Below are positions 1 through 8,914 of a stretch of 64,000 nucleotides of DNA, piece by piece (positions within the stretch are counted from its first letter, which is position 1; each line of letters opens with the position of its first letter). Made by a program: the position numbers and the translations under genes. This DNA comes from Neobacillus rhizosphaerae (lineage in GTDB: Bacteria > Bacillota > Bacilli > Bacillales > Cytobacillaceae). Location of the stretch: the NCBI RefSeq assembly GCF_937468385.1, contig NZ_CALBWS010000003.1, forward strand, positions 124,001 to 188,000, in the 5' to 3' direction. A model generated the notes under the pieces. It saw only the letters and a list, made by a program, of their open reading frames with translations, did not search any database and was not told the origin of the DNA.

Positions 1-510
1 ATCACGAAATTTTGAGCTTGATAGTGTGATAATCGTACTTGAAATAAGTGCACCTATCGGAATTGTCAGTACTCCTGACATCACACCAAGGGCCATATAC
101 TTGTGATCACGCTTATCTAGCATTGCAAGTCCCATAGGGATTGAGAAAACAATGGTCGCACCAGCCATAAAGCCGACGATCATGGCCATTATCCATCCTT
201 CTTGTGTTTGCTTTAACACTTCCGCTAATTGATAGCCACCCATGTCGGTTGCTAATATGGCCGTGGCAGCAATCGCTGGGTCTGCCCCAATTGCAGAAAA
301 GAATGGACCACAAACCTTCCCAATAAACCATGAAAGATAAGGAATTGATGCCATGATCCCAGCAGCTGGTACGAAAATATGCCCGACTGAATGAAGCCCT
401 TCCATAAATTGCTTTCCTAATCCATCATCACTGTTACGAATTGCTGCAATTGCCCCCAGCACAGCACAAGTCATGATTATGTAGATAACAATCTTTCCTA
501 CCATTTCCAT
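1..510 (-). CDS. eutH: EutH ethanolamine permease, N-terminal part (runs off window)
   Basis: The 170 codons read from the ATG at 510 to the window edge are free of stops and give a polytopic membrane protein beginning MEMVGKIVIY, with the EutH-like stretches FSAIGADPAIAATAILATDM and VFSIPMGLAMLDKRD. EutH brings protonated ethanolamine across the membrane when it is scarce. GGAGG lies 7 nt before the ATG. It is the last visible gene of the eut group and follows eutV across a terminator, so its expression may depend on EutV. The C-terminal half lies outside the window. Confidence 0.9.
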   Translation of the reverse strand, partial: MEMVGKIVIYIIMTCAVLGAIAAIRNSDDGLGKQFMEGLHSVGHIFVPAAGIMASIPYLSWFIGKVCGPFFSAIGADPAIAATAILATDMGGYQLAEVLKQTQEGWIMAMIVGFMAGATIVFSIPMGLAMLDKRDHKYMALGVMSGVLTIPIGALISSTIITLSSSKFRD

Positions 511-690
511 TATTATTCCTCCAAAAAAGTATTTTCATAATATATTAAGTGGAAAATGTACGAACCCATCATGAGATAGGATATAACTGGAAAGGGAATA
601 ACCCCCATATTTAGCCATTTCAATTCTTCTAAAGAAAGACAGCTTGTGCAAAAAAAATTCACTTTTTGCTGCCCTCCGCCCCTTTTCCTC

Positions 691-747
691 AAAAAAGACA
701 AAAAGGTGCCGTGCGATTTTCATAAATAAAAACCACAGAGCACCTTT
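691..747 (-). terminator. Intrinsic terminator between eutV and eutH, possible EutV target
   Basis: On the minus strand an AAAGGTGC arm (740-747) and a GCACCTTT arm (702-709) enclose further pairing (GTGGTTTT with AAAATCGC) and run into a T-rich tail. The hairpin lies in front of eutH rather than at the end of the group, so it could act as a regulated leader terminator. I could not resolve the paired six-base-loop hairpins that ANTAR proteins bind. Confidence 0.7.
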
Positions 748-774
748 GCCCGGACTATTCACTTATTAAGTGTT

Positions 775-1347
775 TTAAGCGTTATACTTTAGAATAATTT
801 TCTTCGCAACATTTTCCATTGTAACCTGCTTGTTCATACTGACTTTTCTCATTTTCCTGAAAGCTTCCTCTTCAGGCAGATTAAGTTTCTGCATGAGGAT
901 TCCTTTTGCTTTTTCAATCATTTTTCTTTCCATAAGTTGTTTGTTCATAACTTCTACTTGTTCTCGATATGCATTTGCATTTTCAGCTTGCCTTAACGCT
1001 ATTTCAACCGCCGGTATTAAATTGTCTTCGTTAATCGGCTTCACTAAATAACCCATAATATTCGCTTGTTTCGCTTTATCCACATACTCACGCTGGCTGT
1101 ATGCAGTTAAAAGCAGGATTGGTGTGTTCATTCTTTTTGAAATAATTTCGCTTGCCTTTAGCCCATTCAATTTTGGCATTTTTATATCCATAATAATCAA
1201 ATCAGGTTCCAATAAAAAGGCCTGTTCTATGGCTTTTTCTCCATCTCCGGCTTGGGCGACCACCTCGTACCCAGCATCTTCTAGCATCATTGCAACATCT
1301 AAGCGGACGATAGACTCGTCCTCCACGACCATGATTCGCTTTTTCAC
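775..1347 (-). CDS. eutV: EutV response regulator with ANTAR RNA-binding domain
   Basis: A 190-residue protein. Residues 1-120 are a CheY-like receiver with acidic pocket E9/D10, phospho-acceptor D54 in IIMDIKMP, T81 and K103 in GYLVKP. Residues about 125-188 are an ANTAR domain (ERKMIEKAKGILMQ, then AFRKMRKVSM). In the family, phosphorylated EutV binds twin hairpins in eut leaders and prevents termination. The start is the GTG at 1347, which overlaps the eutW stop by four bases (GTGA), implying translational coupling. Leader-type terminators lie ahead of eutB and eutH. Confidence 0.93.
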   Translation of the reverse strand: MKKRIMVVEDESIVRLDVAMMLEDAGYEVVAQAGDGEKAIEQAFLLEPDLIIMDIKMPKLNGLKASEIISKRMNTPILLLTAYSQREYVDKAKQANIMGYLVKPINEDNLIPAVEIALRQAENANAYREQVEVMNKQLMERKMIEKAKGILMQKLNLPEEEAFRKMRKVSMNKQVTMENVAKKIILKYNA

Positions 1348-2777
1348 TCCTCAACCACCTCCCTATCAATAGGGAATCTAACTAAGGCTATGGTCCCTGT
1401 TTCCGCAGGTTCAATCGAAAAATGACCGGATAAATCGTGCTCAATCATCATCCCTACTATTTCCAAACCTAATGAATCTTTCGATTTAGGTGAATATCCT
1501 TCGCCGTTGTCGATTACCTGGACCTCAATTTCATTGCCATTTTGCGCGAACAGGACCGAAATCTTTCCTTCATTCATGGATTTAAAAGCATGTTTGACAC
1601 AATTTTGAATTAATTCATTAATCACTAATGCCACGGAAACGGCCTTATTAGATTTAATTAGGAGGTGAGGCGGTCCTGAATAAGAGATGCTGACCTTTTT
1701 ATTTTCATGCTCTGCTTCAAATACGAGCATGTTGCCAATTTTCTCTATTAATCTATAAATATCAACATCATCAACACTTGAGTTAGAAAGGATAATTTCA
1801 TATACTGATGCAATGCTGGCAATTCGATTCAGACTTTCCACAAAGTGGACTTTACTTTCCTCCGGCAGACCCTTCCGTATTTGCAGGCGTAACAAGCTAG
1901 CCACTGTTTGCAGATTGTTTTTTACCCGGTGGTGAATTTCACGAATCACTACTGATTTAACAATTAACTCTCTTTCCTTTTCCCTTAATTCGGTAATATT
2001 TTTAAAAATCACAAAGGTACCATTTGATTTCTCTTGCTGACCTAGTGTAATTTTTTTTATTTGAAAAACTTTATTCAATATATTTACTTCTCTAACTAAT
2101 AGTTCTTCTGGATCACTGAGAATCTTTTTGATAATTGGGAAATATTGGACAAGCAAATCCCCCGGCTTAAAATTCCCTTCTCCTATTTCTTGGGTTAAAT
2201 TTGTAGCTGCAGGGTTGCAATAAAGAACCTTCCCTTCATGATCAATAAAGAATAATGCTTCTTCAATTACCTCCGGAATAATGGATCTACCCTCGGTCAT
2301 GCCAATGAGAATTTCACTTAACGTTTCTGTTGCTTCTGATAACGCTTCCATTTTTTGCTGATATCGAACCTGTTCACTTATATCCTTTTCCATAATAAGT
2401 GTCCCAATGATACGATTGTTACTGGCTTTAATTGGGACCACACTTTGATCGACTGTCTTTCCTTCTTGAGTCAATGCCCGATTAAGAAACATCGGCTTAC
2501 CTGTTCTTAATGTAAAGAAAACAGAAGGTTCAAAAGCCTCATAGACCAACTTTCCTACAACCGGTTTTTTATAGACTGACTTAGTTGTTGTAGGTGCAGC
2601 TTCTGCCACGACAATTGCATGCTTCCCCTCTTTTGTAGGGCAATCCACGAAAACATTTGCTTTATTTAAGTCAGCAATTAACGGCAATGTTACCACAATC
2701 TCATTAATTCTTTGAACGTCTTCATCCGAAAGATTCGTATGAAGTGTACATAATTCCTCAACCATATTGTAGTGCAT
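1344..2777 (-). CDS. eutW: EutW sensor histidine kinase for ethanolamine
   Basis: A 477-residue cytosolic kinase without membrane segments. Residues about 1-140 form the N-terminal sensor region, about 165-265 a PAS domain, about 275-345 a HisKA_2 dimerisation domain with the phospho-histidine in REIHHRVKNNLQT (H282/H283), and about 370-470 a HATPase domain (NELIQNCVKHAF, DNGEGYSP). EutW senses ethanolamine and phosphorylates EutV. The ATG at 2777 is preceded by AGGAGA; the next ATG, four codons in, has no site. A good promoter lies 48-77 nt upstream, so eutWV can be transcribed independently of eutBC. Confidence 0.92.
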   Translation of the reverse strand: MHYNMVEELCTLHTNLSDEDVQRINEIVVTLPLIADLNKANVFVDCPTKEGKHAIVVAEAAPTTTKSVYKKPVVGKLVYEAFEPSVFFTLRTGKPMFLNRALTQEGKTVDQSVVPIKASNNRIIGTLIMEKDISEQVRYQQKMEALSEATETLSEILIGMTEGRSIIPEVIEEALFFIDHEGKVLYCNPAATNLTQEIGEGNFKPGDLLVQYFPIIKKILSDPEELLVREVNILNKVFQIKKITLGQQEKSNGTFVIFKNITELREKERELIVKSVVIREIHHRVKNNLQTVASLLRLQIRKGLPEESKVHFVESLNRIASIASVYEIILSNSSVDDVDIYRLIEKIGNMLVFEAEHENKKVSISYSGPPHLLIKSNKAVSVALVINELIQNCVKHAFKSMNEGKISVLFAQNGNEIEVQVIDNGEGYSPKSKDSLGLEIVGMMIEHDLSGHFSIEPAETGTIALVRFPIDREVVEE

Positions 2778-2824
2778 TTGTTAGATCTCTCCTAAAAGGT
2801 GTAGAAAGACAGAATATATGAAAT

Positions 2825-2854
2825 ATTATAGTAGACATTTGCGAATTTTGTCAA
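2825..2854 (-). promoter_or_regulatory. Sigma-A promoter of eutWV
   Basis: On the minus strand a consensus TTGACA (2849-2854) and a consensus TATAAT (2825-2830) are separated by 18 nt, about 50 nt upstream of the eutW start. No operator was recognised, which suits constitutive sensor expression. Confidence 0.85.
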
Positions 2855-2953
2855 TAATGTGACGGTCTGGACATTTTAAGAAGATGATAGATTCTAAATG
2901 GTATCAGATGAATATTAAGAATAGTGCAGGCTAACACCAGAATTCGATCAAAG

Positions 2954-3829
2954 CTAATTCAATTTTAATTGGGTCAATATAACTCCACTTGCTTTATGCT
3001 GTAAAACATCTGCTAATAAATCAGCTAAATATGCCCCAGCTTCAACAGGCGGTATCCCACCATCGTGGATATTAGAAATAACCGTCCTATCTGCTTCGAC
3101 TGTGTCTTGATTTGGACGATAAATAAGATAAGCACTAATACTTTTTGAAGTAGCTAGGCCAGGCCGTTCGCCAATAAGAGAAATGACTACATCACAATTG
3201 GTAATGGATGCTATTTCATCCTGGATCCATACACGGCTTCTTTTTATAAAAACAGTTTCGCCAATTGAAATATTTTTCACCTGTAATCCTTGAATCAGCG
3301 CTGGAAGTAAATCCCGAATATTCGCTTCGATCCCAGATGAGCTAAGTCCATCCGAAACAATAATTTGTACTTGTTTGTTTTTCGAAAGATTCTTTTCAGC
3401 CCATTTTCTTGAAGCCTCATTAAGCTGGCGTCCACTATCTAAATTCATTAAATATTCATCCATAGATTCCGATTTAGACTGGAGGACTGGAAGCTTCACT
3501 TCTGTTAAAAACTCCTCAGAAACCCCTCTAAATACGGCGTCTTGCGCAGCGGCATGATCGATACGAAAATCAAGGTATTCCCTTGTCTTCATGCGAGTTC
3601 CGGTCCGTCCAATACCAATTCTTGCGGGAGTAATCGATTGAACCTTTTCAATTGTTTCACGATCTATCGGACTGTCTACTCTGACAACCTTTTCTTTTTC
3701 AAAAACTAGACTCCGAACTATTTCTTCTACCTTTTCCTTGTTGTTTGGTGTTGATAACTGACTTGAATTCTTATGTTCTGCCATTTTCAATTCTTCCAGC
3801 ACTTGTTTAACTATCGCCTGTATATCCAT
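2954..3829 (-). CDS. eutC: Ethanolamine ammonia-lyase, small subunit
   Basis: A 291-residue EutC. With EutB it forms the adenosylcobalamin-dependent lyase that splits ethanolamine into acetaldehyde and ammonia. Residues 1-80 are variable and charged. The conserved part starts near TPARIGIGRTGTRMKT, followed by QIIVSDGLSSSGIEANI and GERPGLATSKSISAYLIYRP, the region that helps bind B12. AGGAGG precedes the ATG at 3829, and only 17 nt separate it from eutB, so the two subunits are co-transcribed. No EutA reactivating factor is seen here. Confidence 0.95.
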   Translation of the reverse strand: MDIQAIVKQVLEELKMAEHKNSSQLSTPNNKEKVEEIVRSLVFEKEKVVRVDSPIDRETIEKVQSITPARIGIGRTGTRMKTREYLDFRIDHAAAQDAVFRGVSEEFLTEVKLPVLQSKSESMDEYLMNLDSGRQLNEASRKWAEKNLSKNKQVQIIVSDGLSSSGIEANIRDLLPALIQGLQVKNISIGETVFIKRSRVWIQDEIASITNCDVVISLIGERPGLATSKSISAYLIYRPNQDTVEADRTVISNIHDGGIPPVEAGAYLADLLADVLQHKASGVILTQLKLN

Positions 3830-3846
3830 CAGTAATTCCTCCTTTC

Positions 3847-5205
3847 TTATTTAAAAATGGATAAATCTCCAGCCCGCTCGGTGAGGCGTCCATTTTCCAT
3901 AATCCCGATTTTCTCCAACCACAGTTCAAATTCCCGTAATGGACGAAGACCAAGCATTTCTCTTAAGCTAGCATCATCATGATAGCTTGTATCTTGATAG
4001 CTAAGCATGACATCATCCCCGCCAGGTACACCCATATAGAAGTTTGCACTGGCAAGTGCTGTCAGCATACCGGCAATTTCCTGATCATTTTGGTCAGCTT
4101 GCATATGGTTCGTATATGTTGGAGCAATCCCCATCGGAAGTCCATGTAATTTCCCCATAAAAAGATCCTCAAGATCCGCACGAATCACTTGTTTGCCATC
4201 ATAAATGGTTTCCGGTCCAATGAAGCCTGAAACATTATTAACCATAAACGGTTTCCAGTGGCGTGCATAGCCATAGGTTCTCGCTTCAAGAGTCTGCATA
4301 TCAATCCCAAGATGGGCGTCAAGTGATACTTCTGATCCTTGGCCTGTTTCAAAATAAAGCTGATTGGGCCCAGTAGATGTGCCATATTTCGCCATTAATT
4401 CATATGCTTCATCCAATATGGCCTTTGAAACACCAAAATCATTATTGGCTGCTTGTGTTCCAGCAAGGCTTTGGAACATAAGCGCAATCGGCGCCCCTTT
4501 TCTCAACGCTTGCATTTGTGTTGTAATATGGGCAAGCACGCAGTTTTGTGTTGGAATTTCCCATTTTTGGATAAATTCGTGGGTCATATGTAATATCCGT
4601 GAAACTGACTCTACGCTATCATTATTCGGGTTCACACCAATCACGGCATCGCCAGATCCATATGACAAACCCTCTTTCATGGATGCTAGAATTCCTTCAG
4701 GGTTATCGCTTGGATGGTTAGGTTGGCAACGAAAGGCCAAACGCCTCTGTTCTCCAATCGTTGTATTACAATGAGCAGTTGGTCTAATTTTTTGAGATGC
4801 CATCACTAAGTCAATACTCGACATTAGTTTTGCCACAGCCGAAATCATCTCACTTGTTAAGCCTTTGCAAATTCGAAATAAATCAGATGAATTTGTTTTG
4901 TGTGATAATATATTTTCTCTTAATTCTCCAACCGACCAATTTGCTATTTCTTGATAAATGTATTGATTGAGATCATCATAAATAATTCTTGTGACTTCAT
5001 CCTGTTCATACGGAATAACAGGATTCTCATAAATCTCCTTTAATGTGAGCTCACTTAAAACGACTTTTGCTGCCATCCGTTCTAGGTAAGACTGAGCACC
5101 AATACCCGCCATTTTATCTCCTGATTTTTCTTCACTTGCCTTGGCTAAAACCTCACGAATCGAATGAAACTGGAACCTTTCATTTTTAACCGTACATGTA
5201 AACAA
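3847..5205 (-). CDS. eutB: Ethanolamine ammonia-lyase, large subunit
   Basis: A 452-residue protein of full family length carrying the substrate site and most of the B12 site of the lyase. Recognisable stretches are AHCNTTIGEQRRLAFRCQPN, SYGSGDAVIGVNPNNDS, YFETGQGSEVSLDAHLGIDM and NFYMGVPGGDDVMLSYQDTS. The start is a TTG at 5205, behind a run of G (AAGGGGGG); this agrees with the family N-terminus (residues FTCTVKNERFQFHS). A strong terminator precedes the gene (5294-5350), so expression probably requires antitermination by EutV. Confidence 0.95.
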   Translation of the reverse strand: MFTCTVKNERFQFHSIREVLAKASEEKSGDKMAGIGAQSYLERMAAKVVLSELTLKEIYENPVIPYEQDEVTRIIYDDLNQYIYQEIANWSVGELRENILSHKTNSSDLFRICKGLTSEMISAVAKLMSSIDLVMASQKIRPTAHCNTTIGEQRRLAFRCQPNHPSDNPEGILASMKEGLSYGSGDAVIGVNPNNDSVESVSRILHMTHEFIQKWEIPTQNCVLAHITTQMQALRKGAPIALMFQSLAGTQAANNDFGVSKAILDEAYELMAKYGTSTGPNQLYFETGQGSEVSLDAHLGIDMQTLEARTYGYARHWKPFMVNNVSGFIGPETIYDGKQVIRADLEDLFMGKLHGLPMGIAPTYTNHMQADQNDQEIAGMLTALASANFYMGVPGGDDVMLSYQDTSYHDDASLREMLGLRPLREFELWLEKIGIMENGRLTERAGDLSIFK

Positions 5206-5293
5206 GCTTCTTCCCCCCTTCAGTCTTGAAAATCCTTTGTATCGCTTTGAATAAACTGTCTGGAAAGCGGTTGCAATTATGGAAGCATTTCAA

Positions 5294-5350
5294 GACAAAA
5301 AGACGCCCTACTCGTATAAGCCATAAGAATGACTTAACAAGTAAGGCGCC
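5294..5350 (-). terminator. Leader terminator upstream of eutB, probable EutV-controlled switch
   Basis: On the minus strand a stem of about 22 bp (arms 5337-5350 and 5302-5315, with an inner TAAGTCAT/ATGGCTTA stem) is followed by a T run. It lies between a putative promoter and eutB. The eutH leader shares TAAGTGAA shortly before AAGG[C/T]GC at the 5' arm, suggesting a common recognition element. Confidence 0.75.
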
Positions 5351-5377
5351 TTCACCTAGCATTTTCACTTAATATTA

Positions 5378-5406
5378 ATTATAACAAGATGATGTTTGAA
5401 AAGATA
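5378..5406 (-). promoter_or_regulatory. Putative eutBC promoter
   Basis: A perfect TATAAT lies at 5378-5383 on the minus strand. The base run 17 nt upstream (TATCTT) is a poor -35. Transcription from here would enter the terminator at 5294-5350 within about 35 nt, fitting a short regulated leader. Confidence 0.4.
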
Positions 5407-5600
5407 GAATTTTTAATATTTTTCAACTGAATTGTCTGTTAATTTAAACAATAAAACTCCCCATATTTAAATCTATGATTCATTTGAATATTCCCATGAT
5501 AGTGCCCGTCCAGCTCAATCAAATTTTGCCGATCTCGTCTGAAAAATAGGGCGGAGACAACTTTTTTTTCTATTTAAATTTACGAAATAATTCTAAATCC

Positions 5601-5644
5601 AAAAAACAATGCCAGGTAACCACTTAATTATCGATGGTTACCTG
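5601..5644 (-). terminator. Terminator of adhE
   Basis: A perfect 10-bp stem (CAGGTAACCA at 5613-5622, TGGTTACCTG at 5635-5644) is followed by a T run on the minus strand. It separates adhE from the eut genes, so these are distinct transcription units. Confidence 0.85.
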
Positions 5645-5720
5645 ACACCCTATTGTAGCTATGTTTTTTTTAAATTGTATGGTTAGTAAATTACTTACTT
5701 ATTCGTTTCAACCTCAAAAG

Positions 5721-8324
5721 TTAAACTCCTTTAAATGCTTGACGATATATTTCAGCTAATTCTGATATTAATGGAAGTTTTGGATTTGCAGTTGTACATT
5801 GGTCTTCAAATGCTCGTTCAGCGAGATAATCTACTTTGCTTTCGAATAGTTCTTTCTCCACATTATTTGCTTCAATGCTCATAGGGATTTCAAGCACATG
5901 AGCTAGCTTAATAATGGCCTGAACGAGGCTCTCTACGCCTTCTTCCGTTGAACAAGCTGGGAGACCTAATGTTCTCGCAATTTCCGCATAGCGCTTGTCA
6001 GCGACAAAGTGGGCATATTTCGGAAACGCGGTAAACTTCTTCGGTTTGGTTGCATTATAGCGAATGACATGTGGAAGCAAAATTGTATTCGCTCTTCCGT
6101 GAGCGATATGGAATTCTGCCCCAAGCTTATGCGCAAGGCTGTGATTTATGCCAAGAAACGCATTGGCAAAGGCCATACCAGCAATCGTTGATGCATTATG
6201 CACTTTTTCGCGAGCTAATTCGTCACTTCCATTTCGATAGGCTCTTGGCAAATATTCAAATACGAGCTGAATGGCTTTCATGGCGAGTCCATCTGTATAA
6301 TCATTGGCCATACAGGAAACATAAGCTTCAATGGCGTGAGTCAGAACGTCCATTCCAGTATCTGCTGTAATCGTCTTAGGCACCGTCATAACAAACTGCG
6401 GATCAATAATTGCTACATCTGGTGTCAATTCATAATCGGCAAGCGGATATTTCATATTTGCTTCTTTATCGGTAATAACGGAAAATGACGTTACCTCAGA
6501 TCCTGTTCCAGAAGTAGTCGGAATAGCTACGAATTGTGCTCTTTCACCTAAATGTGGATATTTCACAATACGTTTACGAATATCTAGGAATTTTTGTTTA
6601 AGTCCAAAGAATTCAGCATCAGGATGTTCATAAAACAACCACATTCCTTTAGCAGCATCCATTGCTGAACCCCCGCCAAGAGCAATGATGACATCAGGCT
6701 GGAATTTAGCCATCATTTCTGCCCCCTTCAAGACGGTTTCAATCGAAGGGTCAGGTTCCACCTCTGAAAAAATTTCGCAATGGACATAATCCGGACGCTT
6801 TCTTAAATAATAGAGAACTTTATCAACATAGCCTAATTTCACCATTCCAGGATCAGTAACAATAAAGGCTTTGGATAACTTAGGCATTTTTGCTAAATAC
6901 TGAATGGAATTTTTTTCAAAATAAATTTTAGACGGAACCTTAAACCATTGCATATTGACATTCCTTTTAGCCACTTTTTTAATATTAATTAAATGGATCG
7001 CACCCACGTTAGTGGAAACAGAGTTGCCTCCATATGTGCCGCAGCCAAGTGTTAAGGAAGGCATGTAGGCATTATAAATATCACCGATAGCACCTTGTGA
7101 GGATGGCGCGTTTACAATAATCCTCCCTGCTTTCATTCGTAAGCCAAACTTCTTAATCGCGGTTTGATCAGTAGAGTGAATAACCGCAGAATGCCCTAAA
7201 CCACCAAATTCTAGCATTTCTTCAGCTCTCTTTAATCCTTCCTCAAGACCACTAACCTTGTAACAAGCTAGTACGGGGCTTAATTTTTCTCTCGAAAGCG
7301 GGTAACCAGGTCCTACTCCTTTTAATTCAGCAACAAGAATTTTTGTATCCTCAGGGACATTTACGCCTGCCATTGCCGCAATTTTTGAGGCAGCCATTCC
7401 AACAATATCAGGGTTTACAGCACAGGAATGTTCATTAATGACTAATTTTTCAACCTTTTCTATTTCTTCTTTATTTAAAAAATAACAATTGTTTGCAATC
7501 ATTTCATTTTTTACATCATCATAAATTTCTTTATCTATAATGACAGCCTGTTCTGAGGCACAAATCATCCCATTATCAAATGTTTTTGATAAGATTAGAT
7601 CATTAACTGCTTGATACAGATTAGCTGTTTTATCAATATAACAAGGGACATTCCCTGGTCCAACTCCAAGGGCAGGTTTTCCTGAACTGTAGGCGGATTT
7701 AACCATGCCCGCACCACCTGTGGCAAGAATCATCGAAACCTTCATATGGTTCATCAGAGCTTGTGTTGCCTCAAGTGAAGGCGTTTCAATCCATTGAATG
7801 CAATTTTCTGGCGCCCCAGCCATTATCGCTGCATCTCTAAGTACCCTAGCCGCTTCACTGCTGCATTTCTGTGCGGATGGATGGAAAGCAAAAACAATCG
7901 GATTTCTTGTTTTAATCGAAATGAGTGCTTTAAACATCGTAGTTGAAGTTGGATTTGTGACAGGCGTCACCCCCGCTATAACTCCCACAGGCTCAGCAAT
8001 TTCAATGATTCCTTCATGTTCATTCTCATTTATGATGCCAACGGTTTTATCATATTTGATATTATGATAGACATACTCCGTCGCAAACATGTTTTTAATG
8101 ATTTTATCTTCATAAACGCCTCTGCCTGTTTCTTCAACCGCAAGTTTTGCAAGCGGCATATGCTGATCAAGCCCGGCCAAGGACATTTTCATGACAATTT
8201 CATCAATCATTTCTTGGTCAAAGCTGCGGAATTCTTCCAATGCTTTTAGACCATTTTCCACTAAAACATCAACCATTTGTATAACACTCTGCTTTTCTAT
8301 CATTGCTTTTTCTGCCAAAGCCAT
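5721..8324 (-). CDS. adhE: Bifunctional acetaldehyde-CoA / alcohol dehydrogenase
   Basis: An 867-residue AdhE. Residues about 1-440 are the CoA-acylating aldehyde dehydrogenase half, with catalytic cysteine in FDNGMICASEQA. Residues about 460-867 are the iron-dependent alcohol dehydrogenase half, with ALGGGSAMDAAKG for NAD and metal-binding histidines in INHSLAHKLGAEFHIAHG. The protein converts acetyl-CoA to ethanol via acetaldehyde and usually forms spirosomes. GGAGGG precedes the ATG at 8324. A near-perfect Rex box lies about 90 nt upstream, predicting derepression at a high NADH/NAD ratio. It could also take up acetaldehyde from EutBC next door. Confidence 0.97.
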   Translation of the reverse strand: MALAEKAMIEKQSVIQMVDVLVENGLKALEEFRSFDQEMIDEIVMKMSLAGLDQHMPLAKLAVEETGRGVYEDKIIKNMFATEYVYHNIKYDKTVGIINENEHEGIIEIAEPVGVIAGVTPVTNPTSTTMFKALISIKTRNPIVFAFHPSAQKCSSEAARVLRDAAIMAGAPENCIQWIETPSLEATQALMNHMKVSMILATGGAGMVKSAYSSGKPALGVGPGNVPCYIDKTANLYQAVNDLILSKTFDNGMICASEQAVIIDKEIYDDVKNEMIANNCYFLNKEEIEKVEKLVINEHSCAVNPDIVGMAASKIAAMAGVNVPEDTKILVAELKGVGPGYPLSREKLSPVLACYKVSGLEEGLKRAEEMLEFGGLGHSAVIHSTDQTAIKKFGLRMKAGRIIVNAPSSQGAIGDIYNAYMPSLTLGCGTYGGNSVSTNVGAIHLINIKKVAKRNVNMQWFKVPSKIYFEKNSIQYLAKMPKLSKAFIVTDPGMVKLGYVDKVLYYLRKRPDYVHCEIFSEVEPDPSIETVLKGAEMMAKFQPDVIIALGGGSAMDAAKGMWLFYEHPDAEFFGLKQKFLDIRKRIVKYPHLGERAQFVAIPTTSGTGSEVTSFSVITDKEANMKYPLADYELTPDVAIIDPQFVMTVPKTITADTGMDVLTHAIEAYVSCMANDYTDGLAMKAIQLVFEYLPRAYRNGSDELAREKVHNASTIAGMAFANAFLGINHSLAHKLGAEFHIAHGRANTILLPHVIRYNATKPKKFTAFPKYAHFVADKRYAEIARTLGLPACSTEEGVESLVQAIIKLAHVLEIPMSIEANNVEKELFESKVDYLAERAFEDQCTTANPKLPLISELAEIYRQAFKGV

Positions 8325-8411
8325 GATTATCCCTCCAATTGGTTAAAAAAAATGGTGAAGAACTTTACAAAAATACATATAAAAACTAAGGATTAACATT
8401 TTTTAAAAAGT

Positions 8412-8429
8412 TTGTGAAACATTTCACAT
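8412..8429. promoter_or_regulatory. Rex operator upstream of adhE
   Basis: TTGTGAA-ACAT-TTCACAT matches the Bacillus Rex consensus TTGTGAA-N4-TTCACAA at every conserved base but the last. A further half-site (TTCACAA) follows at 8459-8465. Rex represses fermentation genes when NADH is low. Confidence 0.85.
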
Positions 8430-8469
8430 GTTGAAGAAAAAAAAATGAATATTTACGTTTCACAAGTTT

Positions 8470-8697
8470 TTAATCGCAAACGGGATTTCTAGGAATTTTT
8501 TCAAATGAAATATCCGTTAGTACTTTTGAATAACTTTTTACTATGATCACGTAATTGATCGTCCAAATATATGCTGGAATATTTTCATTTTCTTTAAACA
8601 TCATTGCCTCAAATTCGTCGCCCACTGTTTCTTCAAACACCTCAAGTGTATAAGTTTCAGAATCTGTAGAGAAGGTTCTCCATTCACAAGCCATCAT
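8470..8697 (-). CDS. Small acidic protein of unknown function
   Basis: A 75-residue protein (74 if it starts at the second ATG, 8694) with AAGGAGTG upstream. It begins MMACEWRTFSTDSETYTLEV, is acidic and has no membrane segment or obvious motif; I do not recognise a family. It sits between two Rex-like sites, upstream of adhE on the same strand, so it may share redox control. The real ribosome-binding site supports it as a gene. Confidence 0.6.
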   Translation of the reverse strand: MMACEWRTFSTDSETYTLEVFEETVGDEFEAMMFKENENIPAYIWTINYVIIVKSYSKVLTDISFEKIPRNPVCD

Positions 8698-8755
8698 GTT
8701 TTATCACTCCTTATTTCTTTATGTATTCATCATAACACGAGTTTCAAATAATAGT

Positions 8756-8773
8756 TTGTGAAATATTGAACAA
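8756..8773. promoter_or_regulatory. Second Rex-like site
   Basis: TTGTGAA-ATAT-TGAACAA has two mismatches to the Rex consensus, both in the right arm. It lies about 60 nt upstream of the small gene ending at 8697. Confidence 0.45.
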
Positions 8774-8876
8774 TCTTTGAATTGTGATTATTTTTATCAA
8801 AAATAGTACAATTCCCTTATATTAGCCTTTACTGCCAAAGTTAACATTAATTAATAATTATCATCTTCTACACAAA

Positions 8877-8914
8877 AGGAAACGTTTACAAAATTTATGT
8901 TATATTGTTATAAC
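8877..8914 (+). promoter_or_regulatory. Promoter with overlapping CcpA (cre) site for the oxidoreductase operon
   Basis: AGGAAACGTTTACA (8877-8890) matches the cre consensus TGNAANCGNTNNCA at all fixed positions except the first. Its right end forms the -35 TTTACA (8885-8890), followed after 18 nt by TATAAC (8909-8914). CcpA bound here would block RNA polymerase, giving catabolite repression. Confidence 0.6.

Noticed and set aside
4364..4774. 136-residue frame opposite eutB
   Set aside because: Shadow of a strongly conserved coding strand; no ribosome site.
1..8324. Ethanolamine microcompartment operon
   Set aside because: No shell protein genes occur in the window; only lyase, regulators, permease and AdhE are seen.
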